A stretch of 64,000 nucleotides of DNA from Lyngbya sp. CCAP 1446/10 (GCF_026130175.1 NZ_JAIGNI010000018.1:19680-83679); one strand, 5' to 3'; positions 27,717 through 35,101 are shown, counted from the stretch's first letter. Made by a program: numbers and translations. The notes: generated by a model from the sequence alone, not told the origin.

Positions 27717-28115
27717 TCAGACATTTTTTTGATTCTCGATATACTGGTTGACAACAGATAACGGCGCACCGCCGACGGTGGAAACAAAATAACTATTTGT
27801 CCAAAGAGTTGGTAGTCGGCTTTTCAACCAAGGAAATTCTTGTCTCAGTAGTCGAGATGAACGCCCTTTTAAATATCTAATCAATTTTGCGATTCCGAAT
27901 TGCGGGTCTACTCCTACCAGCACATGGACGTGATCTGGCATGACTTCCGTTTCCTGTAACTCGGCATTAAATTCGGTGCAAACTTCTTGCAGTATGGCTT
28001 TTAGTCGAATGTCCACACCGTTAATCAATACTGGTCTGCGATACTTGGGACACCAGACAACATGGTAGTTACAAGAGTATGCTACATTAGGGTTTGATTT
28101 GAGTTTTGCTTTCAT
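27717..28115 (-). CDS. tnpA: IS200/IS605-family transposase TnpA
   Basis: The protein has 132 residues from the ATG at 28115, the usual TnpA length. It begins KSNPNVAYSCNYHVVWCPKY, carries the HUH pair in MPDHVHVLV (His62, His64), and the catalytic tyrosine in VVNQYIENQ (Tyr125). TnpA cuts and rejoins single-stranded DNA at hairpin ends. An alternative ATG lies at 28130, and the frame stays open to 28247 through what looks like element-end sequence. No tnpB accompanies it, so it is an IS200-type element or the surviving half of an IS605-type one. Confidence 0.9.
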   Translation of the reverse strand: MKAKLKSNPNVAYSCNYHVVWCPKYRRPVLINGVDIRLKAILQEVCTEFNAELQETEVMPDHVHVLVGVDPQFGIAKLIRYLKGRSSRLLRQEFPWLKSRLPTLWTNSYFVSTVGGAPLSVVNQYIENQKNV

Positions 28116-28773
28116 GTTTACAGTATACATAATCTGACCTGTATATTGTATCTTGATGTGCAAATAAATATTCAAGGCTGTTTCAACCGGTGCAGACTTT
28201 TCCCCGTGTCTGAAGCCAGGGGCCCGGCGGGATCGCTCTTCGGTCATAAATTTCGGAGGCTATACCTGTTGTCCTTGGGGAATTGGATGTGTTAGTTTTT
28301 TGATGGCGCAGGGTGGCTTTTTGAGGGTGCGATCGCCTATTAAAAATTTGGTAAGTAAAAGCTCGGAACTTTTAACATCATAAATCCGGGTGTCAGAGTG
28401 TCGGAGAGACTTGGGCCGAGAAACTGGGTTTCTGGCCGTTTAGGGCTTAAATTATGCGTTGAGGGGTGAGGAGTGTCGGCCCCAAAATCAAATTTAGTTG
28501 TCGGGGAAGGGGCTATTCGGCTGTTGATCCGGGTGAGTCAGATGCGGGAATTACTGGGAGCAATCGGTGCAGAGGTCAAGCTGTAGTATGATTTCTAATT
28601 GCACAAAGTGTTCTTGGGGCGATCGCAATTTTTTCACATTTCTAGCTTAGCGACTACTATAGATTCAACAGTGTCCGTAATCTTTGAGAGCAACTCACTA
28701 GAACTTGCGACCTGATGCAGCCAAAATACTTAAGAACACTGAACGTGCAGTTTAAATTAGAGGTTATAGACTA
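28116..28773. other. Region upstream of tnpA and of the transporter gene
   Basis: CCCC-GTGTCTGAAGCCA-GGGG at 28202-28222 is a small hairpin of the kind found at IS200/IS605 ends and may mark the tnpA-proximal terminus. The rest up to 28773 holds no gene that I can support. The ATG of the next gene is preceded by AGAGGTTATAGACTA. Confidence 0.4.
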
Positions 28774-30537
28774 ATGGCGCAGCGCAACGTATACTCGTCA
28801 AAAGACGACCCAGGGGATGCACAATCAGCGGAAGAAGTCCTACACTCAGTGATGCAGGAACTGGACGCTTTGCATGAAAATGTCAAAGGCCAGTTAAATC
28901 AGGACATTACTCGCCTGCAAAGTGAAAAAAATCACCTGATTGACGATATTGAAGGCCTCCGGGATCAATATCGCAAATTGCAGTCCCAGCAAATGGAATC
29001 TCTGTCTGGGCGATACATTCAGCAGCAGCAATTGTGGCTGAAGCAGTTGGCTCAAGTTTTGGCCCACAATTTGCAAGATTTGTTGGTGCAGCGGTTTAAC
29101 GAACTCAGCGCTAACTCTGGCCATTCTCTCAGCAGCCCAATTCCCAGCGGAGAGTTCCCGATCCCGATGCCGCCGAGCAACTATGACGAACGGGCTTCGG
29201 AGTTATTGGCGGCGCTGGATGAGCGGATAGATCGCAGTTTCCAGATGCTGGAACAAGATTTGAGCAGCTATGAAAGCGAACTATCCATGCGGCTTAACAA
29301 TATGAAAACCCTAGAAATGCAAGGGGAAGAGCTGTTACAAAATCTTGTCAACCGGATTAGGGAAGAACTCGAAGAAGAAGAATATCTTGAGAATCCTTTC
29401 GATGCTCAAGATTCCTATCCCGATCAATCAACTAATTCTATCCGCCCGCAAGTTCTGGAGCCAACACCTGCGGATGCGCCGCGGCAAGCCCTACCGCAGC
29501 CCTCAGCAATGCCGGCAGCACCCGCTCAAGCAATTCCTCAAGTGCAAGCAGGTTTGATGCTGGCTTTCTCTTCGGCGGTGATCTTGTCGCTGTTTAATGT
29601 TTGTTTGAGAATTTTGATTAAAAGCAGAAATCCTCGGATGATTTTTGGCTTGTTTGAACTTCCGGGGGTGGTAACTCCTGGTTTTGGCAATTCTTTGTTG
29701 ATTTTGTTGATGCGGCTGATCGTGGTGATGGCTTTGATGCCCATATTGGCAACTTTTCTGTATCCGAATGTCTGGAAAGATATTAGGCGGTTGTTTCAGT
29801 CGGGCGATCGAGCTTTGTGGAGCAAGGTTTTAGGAAGCGCATTTTTTCTGTTTTTGTCTCAGGTTTTGATTTATTTGGCGATCGGCAATATTCCGGCGGG
29901 GATTGCGATTACGATTTTCTTTATTTACCCGATCGTCACCGTACTCGGTTCTTGGATCTTGTTTGGCGCTCGCCCCAGTACGATCGGCTTTTTGGCGATC
30001 GGCGGGATTACCCTAGGTCTGATTTTAGCCGGCTGGCCGAGTTTTGCAGCGCCACCTCCCGGCGGCGGCAATGTCGGGGTGGGAGTCGCAGCAGCACTGG
30101 CTTCTGGGATTACCTTTGCAGGTTACGTATTGCTGACGCAAATGGCCGCGGGCAAGCTGCACCCGATTCCTTTTAGTTTAGTTAATTTCGCCGCAATTTT
30201 TGTATTTTCCTCCCTGAGTTTGTGGGTGCCCCTGTCGGAAAATTTGGCTCCTCAAATCGACCAAAATGTTTGGCCTGGTTTGATTGCAGGAGGAGTTGTT
30301 TTAGGCGTGCTGACGCTGTTTAGCTATCTTTTGAACAATTTTGCCATCCGGTATGCCGGAGCAGCATTAGCGTCAGTAATTGGCACTTTGGGCCCGGCAA
30401 TGACCGCACTCTTCGGGTTCCTAATTATCAATGAAAAGTTGCAGCCTGTGGCAATTCTTGGCATGGCTGTAGTGACATTGAGCGTGGCTGCTATGAGTGT
30501 AGAACGTATGGTGGCTCCTCAGAAGAAGGCTAGTTAA
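28774..30537 (+). CDS. Coiled-coil / EamA (DMT) transporter fusion protein
   Basis: The protein has 587 residues and two very different halves. Residues 15-200 are charged and helical (EEVLHSVMQELDALHENVKG, RLQSEKNHLIDDIEGLRDQY), predicted to be coiled coil, followed by a Pro/Ala-rich linker. Residues 255-580 form ten membrane helices in two EamA repeats; the second includes GFLIINEKLQPVAILGMAVV, the typical repeat end. EamA proteins export metabolites or drugs. The cytosolic coiled coil may tether or oligomerise the carrier. There is no frameshift or internal start to suggest two genes. Confidence 0.85.
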   Translation: MAQRNVYSSKDDPGDAQSAEEVLHSVMQELDALHENVKGQLNQDITRLQSEKNHLIDDIEGLRDQYRKLQSQQMESLSGRYIQQQQLWLKQLAQVLAHNLQDLLVQRFNELSANSGHSLSSPIPSGEFPIPMPPSNYDERASELLAALDERIDRSFQMLEQDLSSYESELSMRLNNMKTLEMQGEELLQNLVNRIREELEEEEYLENPFDAQDSYPDQSTNSIRPQVLEPTPADAPRQALPQPSAMPAAPAQAIPQVQAGLMLAFSSAVILSLFNVCLRILIKSRNPRMIFGLFELPGVVTPGFGNSLLILLMRLIVVMALMPILATFLYPNVWKDIRRLFQSGDRALWSKVLGSAFFLFLSQVLIYLAIGNIPAGIAITIFFIYPIVTVLGSWILFGARPSTIGFLAIGGITLGLILAGWPSFAAPPPGGGNVGVGVAAALASGITFAGYVLLTQMAAGKLHPIPFSLVNFAAIFVFSSLSLWVPLSENLAPQIDQNVWPGLIAGGVVLGVLTLFSYLLNNFAIRYAGAALASVIGTLGPAMTALFGFLIINEKLQPVAILGMAVVTLSVAAMSVERMVAPQKKAS

Positions 30538-30561
30538 CGGCTAAATGGGCGATGATCGACC

Positions 30562-30605
30562 ATAGAGAAACCCGGTTACTTGATGAAGAAACCGGGTTTC
30601 TCTAT
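30562..30605. terminator. Perfect 16-bp stem hairpin after the transporter gene
   Basis: ATAGAGAAACCCGGTT (30562-30577) pairs exactly with AACCGGGTTTCTCTAT (30590-30605) across a 12-base loop. It starts 24 bp past the stop codon. No T-run follows, so it may be an AAACCGGGTTT-family repeat used as a 3' stabiliser rather than a classic terminator. Confidence 0.6.
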
Positions 30606-30722
30606 GCGAACACAAGATCAATAGACTTATTGCATAAATCTTTAATTGATAGGGAAACCGCAGATAAACGTAGATAAACGCAGATAACTTCAAGATTGTT
30701 TGTCAATGAATGCAATTAAAGT

Positions 30723-32753
30723 CTAGACAAGCGAAACAACCACACGAAAACCCACAATACTAGCCTTACAATCCGGCTGATATCTGAGACGGCACGCGCT
30801 GCGGCAATTCGGAGGGCGATCGTTCCAAGACCCCCCCCGCAACAACCTCAGCGAATAGTCGCCACCAGACTCCCAAACGCTGCCATCAACAGGCGCACCG
30901 TTATAATTATTGTGCCAAGCATCCGCGCACCATTCCCACACATTGCCGTGCAAATCGTACAATCCGAAAGCATTCGGTTTAAAACTACCAACATCTGTCG
31001 TTTGAAAGCGATAAACTCCCTTCGGCGCATCAGCCTCATTAGCATTTCCGTTGTAATTTGCTAACTCGCTGGTAATCGTTTCTCCAAAGTGAAACGCCGT
31101 CATAGTTTGCCCCCGGCAAGCATATTCCCATTGCGCCTCGCTAGGCAAGCTATACTTCTTACCTGTTTGGCGAGAAAGTCTAGCGCAAAACTCCACCGCT
31201 TCGTACCAAGATACATTTTCAATCGGTCGATTGACACCTTTAAAACGGGAAGCATCAGGATTGAGAAACATTTTAATTTCCGGCAGCGCTGCAACTGCCG
31301 TCCATTGCGACTGAGTGACTGGAAATTTGCCAATATAGAAAGATGCTAAAGTTACTGGGTGCTCCGGTTTTTCGTCGCTGTCACCCCGATCTTTTGGGGA
31401 ACCCATGAGGAAAGTACCGCCAGGAACAGATACCATTTCCATGACTGTACCGCGGCCGAGATGTTCTTCAAAAAAACGCGCTTTGCGGCTGTTATGATTA
31501 GTTTGCTGCCCGCGATTGTCTACTGTAACTACCTGAAATTCAAAAGTGCTTTTGACAGTATAAATACTTTGTGTTACCTTGTTTCGAGGCAGATTGGTGT
31601 GGGATTTTTCACTCGGATTAACAGAGATATTGCTGTTTATTTGTCGGCGTTGCTGGGTTTTACTATTGAGAGCAATTTGTTCAATTTCGGTCAAATAAGC
31701 ATTGAGCGGAGGTAGGGCCACCTTGGGCTGAGCATAATTTAATGTAAGTTGTCCGCCATTACCACAATGAGGTGGTGGAGGTAGAGAATAGAGATTTAAA
31801 GCTTTGATTACTTCATCAGCCGATTGATATCTATTTTTGAGATAATCTTGAATTAATTTATCTAAAATTGTTGCTAATTCGCTGCTAATTTTCGTGCCCG
31901 CAGGTAAGCGTTCTCTCCAAATCCAGCCGCCGTTAATCGGGTCATAAAGCTCATCATAACCGTCAACTTGTGGCAAACATTTAGTTAGCAGTCTCAGACA
32001 AGTTATCCCCAAACTATACAAATCGCTTCCGGGGAAAACTTGACCCCGCATTTGTTCTATAGGCGAATATCCGGGTGTTCCTACGGTGGTACCGACTTTG
32101 CTCAGATGGGAACCTGTAACTTGTTTGGAAACGCCGAAATCAATCAAAACTAATTCTCCCCGCCCTCCTCTGCGGAAAGCCGAATTGCGAAAATTTCCAG
32201 GCTTGGGCGGGGATGAGCTAGCAGAGGTGCGGCGGCGGATGATATTCTCAAGTTTGATGTCTCGATGAATGACATGGCGATCGTGCACAAATTTCAGAAT
32301 CGGTAAAATATCTGCCAGCAACTGCCAAATTTTTTCTTCGTTAAAAGCGCCCTGCTGAGTTAATTCAGCCAGTAAATTTTGCCCTTCAATCAATTCTTGT
32401 ACTAAATAAAGCCGCTTGTCTTGTTCAAAATAAGCAATTAATCGAGGAATTTGGGGATGTTCGCCGAGTTCGTAAAGTCGTTTCGCTTCTTGCTTAAACA
32501 GTTCTGTAGCCTTTTGAAGTGCTGATGTTCCCTGAACTTGGGGGGAAAACTGCTTGATGACGCAGGAATCGTCCATGCGATCGATATCTACGGCTTCATA
32601 AGTTCTGCCAAATCCTCCTTCGCCCAACAGTCGTATCACGCGGTAGCGGTTTCTGAAGAGAGCTGTGAGGTCGGGTTCGCCGCAACTTTGACAAAATTTA
32701 GAGTTGTCGGGATTGAAAGGATTAGAGCACCTTGGATTCGAGCAGTAGAACAT
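30723..32753 (-). CDS. Ser/Thr protein kinase fused to a formylglycine-generating-enzyme-like domain
   Basis: The protein has 676 residues. It opens with a zinc-ribbon-like CSNPRCSNPF...FCQSCGEP. The kinase domain (about 33-310) has the glycine loop LLGEGGFGRTYEAVD, catalytic HRDIKLENI and DFGVSKQV. After a variable linker, the FGE-sulfatase/SUMF1-type domain (about 435-675) shows VPGGTFLMGSPKDRGDSDEK, IENVSWYEAVEFCARLS and LRGGSWNDRPPNCRSACRLR. Such fusions are known in cyanobacteria. The FGE-like part may be a C-type-lectin-like binding module rather than an active oxidase. Confidence 0.9.
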   Translation of the reverse strand: MFYCSNPRCSNPFNPDNSKFCQSCGEPDLTALFRNRYRVIRLLGEGGFGRTYEAVDIDRMDDSCVIKQFSPQVQGTSALQKATELFKQEAKRLYELGEHPQIPRLIAYFEQDKRLYLVQELIEGQNLLAELTQQGAFNEEKIWQLLADILPILKFVHDRHVIHRDIKLENIIRRRTSASSSPPKPGNFRNSAFRRGGRGELVLIDFGVSKQVTGSHLSKVGTTVGTPGYSPIEQMRGQVFPGSDLYSLGITCLRLLTKCLPQVDGYDELYDPINGGWIWRERLPAGTKISSELATILDKLIQDYLKNRYQSADEVIKALNLYSLPPPPHCGNGGQLTLNYAQPKVALPPLNAYLTEIEQIALNSKTQQRRQINSNISVNPSEKSHTNLPRNKVTQSIYTVKSTFEFQVVTVDNRGQQTNHNSRKARFFEEHLGRGTVMEMVSVPGGTFLMGSPKDRGDSDEKPEHPVTLASFYIGKFPVTQSQWTAVAALPEIKMFLNPDASRFKGVNRPIENVSWYEAVEFCARLSRQTGKKYSLPSEAQWEYACRGQTMTAFHFGETITSELANYNGNANEADAPKGVYRFQTTDVGSFKPNAFGLYDLHGNVWEWCADAWHNNYNGAPVDGSVWESGGDYSLRLLRGGSWNDRPPNCRSACRLRYQPDCKASIVGFRVVVSLV

Positions 32754-33021
32754 ATCCTTGGGGAAGAAATGATCCGGTTAGAGTTATGATATATCTTTTC
32801 TGGCTCTTAGTGATTTTTTGACAGATTACATTATACTACAAATTGACGATCGCCCAACCAAGAAGCATCGCACCCTCTGTCCTCGCGGGCGATCGGGCTA
32901 TAGACAAGAAGAGATCGTACTGAATTGAAGAGCGATCGAGCTAATGGTAATTTTGAACTATTGAGTTTTGCGATCGCGAATGGCGCCATGAAGTTGTGCG
33001 ACGACAAATAACCGTAAACTG

Positions 33022-33176
33022 CTACATAACGCTGACCGAGTAGGCACGAATTGCCCCATCTACTGTCGCAATAGTCAGACCATTCTCTAAAGCTTGATAG
33101 ATAAGCATTCTGTTAATAACTTGATGTCACCACTGATGAACCATAAAAAGATGTGCGTATCTAGCAGAATCTTCAT
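33022..33176 (-). pseudogene. VapC-like PIN toxin remnant with central deletion
   Basis: It starts at ATG 33176, which overlaps the antitoxin stop in the ATGA pattern. It encodes KILLDTHIFLWFISGD, the first strand and Asp of a PIN-domain RNase. After about 20 codons the frame stops. In another frame INRMLIYQALENGLTIATVD, then GAIRAYSVSVM, the normal C-terminal end of such toxins, runs to a TAG at 33022. About 70-80 residues including the middle acidic residues are missing, so no active toxin can be made. Confidence 0.8.
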
Positions 33177-33409
33177 TTACCTTCAAATGCACTGAGGATA
33201 TCTTCCGGCAAAGGAGCATCGAAATCATCTGGAACGGTAAACTCGCCTGCACACAAACCAAATGGTCGTAATTGCTTGCTGTTAGAAATAGGTCTGAGTT
33301 CCGCGATCGGCTTATCTGCTTGCAGGATAACAAAAATTGCACCTGCTTCCACTTGACGCAGATACTTTGAAGGATCGCGCTGAATTTCATCAACTGTCAC
33401 ACTTAACAT
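33173..33409 (-). CDS. Phd/YefM-type antitoxin
   Basis: The 78-residue protein begins MLSVTVDEIQRDPSKYLRQV and continues EAGAIFVILQADKPIAELRP, the conserved Phd/YefM N-terminal DNA-binding fold. A disordered C-terminal toxin-binding tail follows (FTVPDDFDAPLPEDILSAFE). It is intact although its VapC partner immediately downstream is deleted. It may still act as a repressor. Confidence 0.88.
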   Translation of the reverse strand: MLSVTVDEIQRDPSKYLRQVEAGAIFVILQADKPIAELRPISNSKQLRPFGLCAGEFTVPDDFDAPLPEDILSAFEGK

Positions 33410-33510
33410 AAAAATGCCTCAGTATAAAGCTCAAAAGCAGTTTCATGGTCTTTCTCAACAACCGCAGTGAACGTTCTCATAAAGTTAAACTAAAGTAGAT
33501 CAAATAACCA

Positions 33511-33646
33511 TTATAACTGAGATAGCAACTTGTCGTACTCTGCGTGGGAACCAACCCAAAACCCGATCGCAAAAATCGGGATTTCGCTCCCGATACCAGC
33601 GGTAAGTTTGCTCAATCTCAGAAGATGCAATCGACGTAATTTCAAC
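33511..33646 (-). pseudogene. ParE/RelE-like toxin remnant (N-terminus joined to C-terminus)
   Basis: From 33646 the frame reads VEITSIASSEIEQTYRWYRE, then RNPDF, a ParE/RelE-type N-terminus. From the following frame, FWVGSHAEYDKLLSQL ends at a TAA at 33511, typical of the C-terminal end of a RelE/HigB-like toxin. The middle of about 40-50 residues is gone. It overlaps the end of the antitoxin pseudogene upstream by five bases, as expected for a former operon. Confidence 0.7.
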
Positions 33647-33905
33647 CTAAAATGTCATATTTCTGCTGCATCTCTAGGACAAAATTTTCGATGAATCGAG
33701 TCTGTCCTGCGTTGAGTTCATCGAAACCTTGCTGAATACCTGCAATTGTTTCCAATCGATCGATCAGTTGGCGCAGTTTAATTGGATCGATTTTACCCGG
33801 ATCAAGAAAGGTGACAATAACTTGCGATTGCTCGCTAACATCTTGCGGTTGCGTGGCTAGCTGAATCTACCCATTCTGATAAATGCCTTCGATGGTTTTT
33901 AGCAT
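33642..33905 (-). pseudogene. Antitoxin-like gene with an in-frame nonsense codon
   Basis: From ATG 33905 the frame reads MLKTIEGIYQNG, then TAG, then continues in the same frame with IQLATQPQDVSEQSQVIVTF and KLRQLIDRLETIAGIQQGFD to a TGA at 33642. The total is 88 codons with one stop. The ...GIYQNGxIxL start is the pattern of small beta-hairpin antitoxin-like proteins. A single substitution (for example CAG or AAG to TAG) explains the break. A restart within the remaining 74 codons cannot be excluded. Confidence 0.75.
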
Positions 33906-33982
33906 GAGTTGCAGTCCGGTTTGTATTCGCTTCTATTCTAGCAAGTATATAAACAAAAAAATTAAGCTTAAAGACTCAAAGG

Positions 33983-34028
33983 GCGATCCTCTTCCTTGTA
34001 GCCCCCGTAGGACGGGCTTCGCTAACGC
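33983..34028. repeat. HIP1-associated repeat, copy 1 (46 bp)
   Basis: GCGATC, then CTCTTCCTTGTAGCCCCCGT and AGGACGGGCTTCGCTAAC, then GC. It is the same family as the copies at 34968-35017 and 35052-35080, again bounded by GCGATC and GC. Here it is between the broken antitoxin and hicA. Confidence 0.85.
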
Positions 34029-34048
34029 ACGCTTATTGCAGGATACAG

Positions 34049-34255
34049 TTACAGATATTCCTCCGTAATCCCAGCATCCTTGAGAATACTTCTTAAGGTT
34101 CCAGTAGGTAAGTCTCTATTGCTATGCACAGGAATAGAGAGAATAACTGCAACATCCTCTTTTGCGTAGATATGATGGCTACCAGTGATTCTTTTTAGCT
34201 TCCAACCATATCGCTCAACGATTTTGCAGAGTGCTTTGCCAGAAACAGATTTCAT
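34049..34255 (-). CDS. hicA: HicA-type toxin
   Basis: The 68-residue protein has the dsRBD-like HicA fold: VSGKALCKIVERYGWKLKRI, the catalytic histidine in TGSHHIYAKE, and VPVHSNRDLPTGTLRSIL-type C-terminal half (read as IPVHSNRDLPTGTLRSILKD). HicA cleaves mRNA. It is the only toxin in this cluster that looks intact. It is separated from hicB upstream by about 230 bp of mobile-element debris, so translational coupling to the antitoxin has been lost. Confidence 0.9.
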   Translation of the reverse strand: MKSVSGKALCKIVERYGWKLKRITGSHHIYAKEDVAVILSIPVHSNRDLPTGTLRSILKDAGITEEYL

Positions 34256-34262
34256 AGAAAAA

Positions 34263-34310
34263 TTGGGCGGAGCGTAGCGGAGGGTTGAAACCTCCCCCTT
34301 TTAGGGGGAC
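34263..34310. repeat. Short palindromic repeats upstream of hicA
   Basis: TTGGGCGGAGCGTAGCGGAG at 34263 is an inverted, diverged copy of CCCTCCGCTTCGCTTCGCCC (27336, 37786). CTCCCCCTTTTAGGGGGACT at 34290 belongs to the GTCCCCC family seen at 20541 and 37811. Confidence 0.75.
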
Positions 34311-34333
34311 TTTTAGTCTATAATTAAAAGTGT

Positions 34334-34441
34334 ACCGCAGGACTTGCGGGAGGCAATAGCCAAAACCTGTGGAGCGAGCATAAGACCGGAAAACCCTACG
34401 AGTCGGTGGAGGCAGTTGCAATGAAACAGGAACCCAAATAG
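34334..34441 (+). pseudogene. TnpB C-terminal remnant (IS605 family)
   Basis: The frame reads TAGLAGGNSQNLWSEHKTGK and PYESVEAVAMKQEPK before a TAG at 34439-34441. The VEAVxMKQE ending is what I recall from the C-terminus of cyanobacterial IS605-type TnpB nucleases. Everything upstream of about 35 residues is missing. It is on the strand opposite to hicBA. Confidence 0.7.
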
Positions 34442-34486
34442 CGATGTTTGGGAATCGCCGCACTTTTAGGGCGGTGAGAATGTCAA
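34442..34486 (+). mobile_element. IS605-type right end with hairpin
   Basis: Directly after the tnpB remnant stop, GAATCGCCGCACTTTTAGGG, then CGGTGAGAATGTCAA, contains a GCCGC/GCGGT hairpin and ends in TCAA. In this family the omega RNA (reRNA) scaffold spans this part and its guide is the flanking DNA, here the 3' end of hicB. The element end supplies the hicB stop codon. Confidence 0.55.
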
Positions 34487-34683
34487 AGAGATAACTCAAT
34501 TAACTGTTTATCGGGCGCAAGCTCATTTTGTTGACTGGCGACTTCCAGCCAACCCTGAACAGCATCTTCCAGCATCTCTAACAACTGTTCATAACTCTCT
34601 GCCCATGTGTGACAACCTGGAAGTGCTGGAACCGAGCCGCACCATACACCATCTTCTTGCCAGATAATCGCCTTAATCTTCAT
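34483..34683 (-). CDS. hicB: HicB-type antitoxin
   Basis: The protein has 66 residues from ATG 34683. It shows the HicB pattern: MKIKAIIWQEDGVWCGSVPA, LPGCHTWAESYEQLLEMLED and AVQGWLEVA. It lacks a C-terminal helix-turn-helix, as in short HicB forms. Its last two codons and stop (TCT CTT TGA) run into the TCAA end of the IS605 remnant, so the original C-terminus was probably altered. Confidence 0.88.
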   Translation of the reverse strand: MKIKAIIWQEDGVWCGSVPALPGCHTWAESYEQLLEMLEDAVQGWLEVASQQNELAPDKQLIELSL

Positions 34684-34715
34684 GAGCAATCTCTAATAGC
34701 TATCTGAATAGGATT

Positions 34716-34823
34716 TTAGCGTATCGCTTTAAAACTTGCGAGGGCGCGATCGATATTATATTGAACTTGTTTTGGCAGTGCCGCAAAAGATTTACGGAAT
34801 TCGGCTGTAGTACGGGACTTCAC
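34716..34823 (-). pseudogene. RelE/YoeB-like toxin, N-terminal fragment
   Basis: From a GTG at 34823 (GTGA overlap with the antitoxin stop) the frame reads VKSRTTAEFRKSFAALPKQV, then QYNIDRALASFKAIR, and stops at 34716 after 35 residues. Intact relatives continue with about 50 more residues including the strands of the RelE fold. These are absent, and hicB begins 33 bp further on. Confidence 0.75.
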
Positions 34824-35101
34824 AATGTTTCTGGATCGAGTTCTTGGGTTTTACCTGCGCGATACTCAGCCATTGCAGTCGCTGCAAGTTTGGCAAGAGT
34901 ATCGGGAGAACTAGCAAATGCTCGATCGCATATTAGATCGTCTTGAAGTTCTTCCAAAATCATTGAGGCGATCCTCTTCGTTGGCGTAGCCCCCGTAGGG
35001 GCGGGCTTCGCTAACGCATCTTGCTCACTTGCAGACAAGGTTTTCAACTTAGCGATCCTCTTCGAGGGCTTCGCTAACGCGCGATCGAGTAAATCAGTCA
35101 T
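34820..35101 (-). CDS. Small antitoxin-like protein carrying two in-frame repeat-encoded insertions
   Basis: The protein has 93 residues from ATG 35101 (GTG 35110 is an alternative). Removing residues LAKPSKR and LAKPAPTGATPTKR leaves MTDLLDRA-IAKLKTLSASEQDA-IASMILEELQDDL, a continuous helical antitoxin-like sequence with tail TAMAEYRAGKTQELDPETL. The two inserts are encoded exactly by the repeats at 35052-35080 (21 bp) and 34968-35017 (42 bp), each splitting a GCGATCGC octamer. The reading frame is kept in both cases. Its toxin downstream is truncated. Whether the protein still folds is unknown. Confidence 0.8.
   Translation of the reverse strand: MTDLLDRALAKPSKRIAKLKTLSASEQDALAKPAPTGATPTKRIASMILEELQDDLICDRAFASSPDTLAKLAATAMAEYRAGKTQELDPETL
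34968..35017. repeat. HIP1-associated repeat, copy 2 (42-bp insert inside a coding gene)
   Basis: GCGATC at 34968 and GC at 35016 flank CTCTTCGTTGGCGTAGCCCC, then CGTAGGGGCGGGCTTCGCTA, then AC. Excising the 42 bp restores GCGATCGC and a continuous antitoxin frame. Confidence 0.9.
35052..35080. repeat. HIP1-associated repeat, copy 3 (21-bp insert inside the same gene)
   Basis: GCGATC, then CTCTTCGAGGGCTTCGCTAA C, then GC. It is an internally shortened form of copy 2, keeping both ends. Excision restores GCGATCGC and the frame. Confidence 0.88.

Noticed and set aside
34215..34499. Minus-strand frame of 94 codons spanning hicB-hicA spacer
   Set aside because: It runs antisense through the IS605 remnant and into hicA in another frame; the tnpB similarity is on the plus strand.
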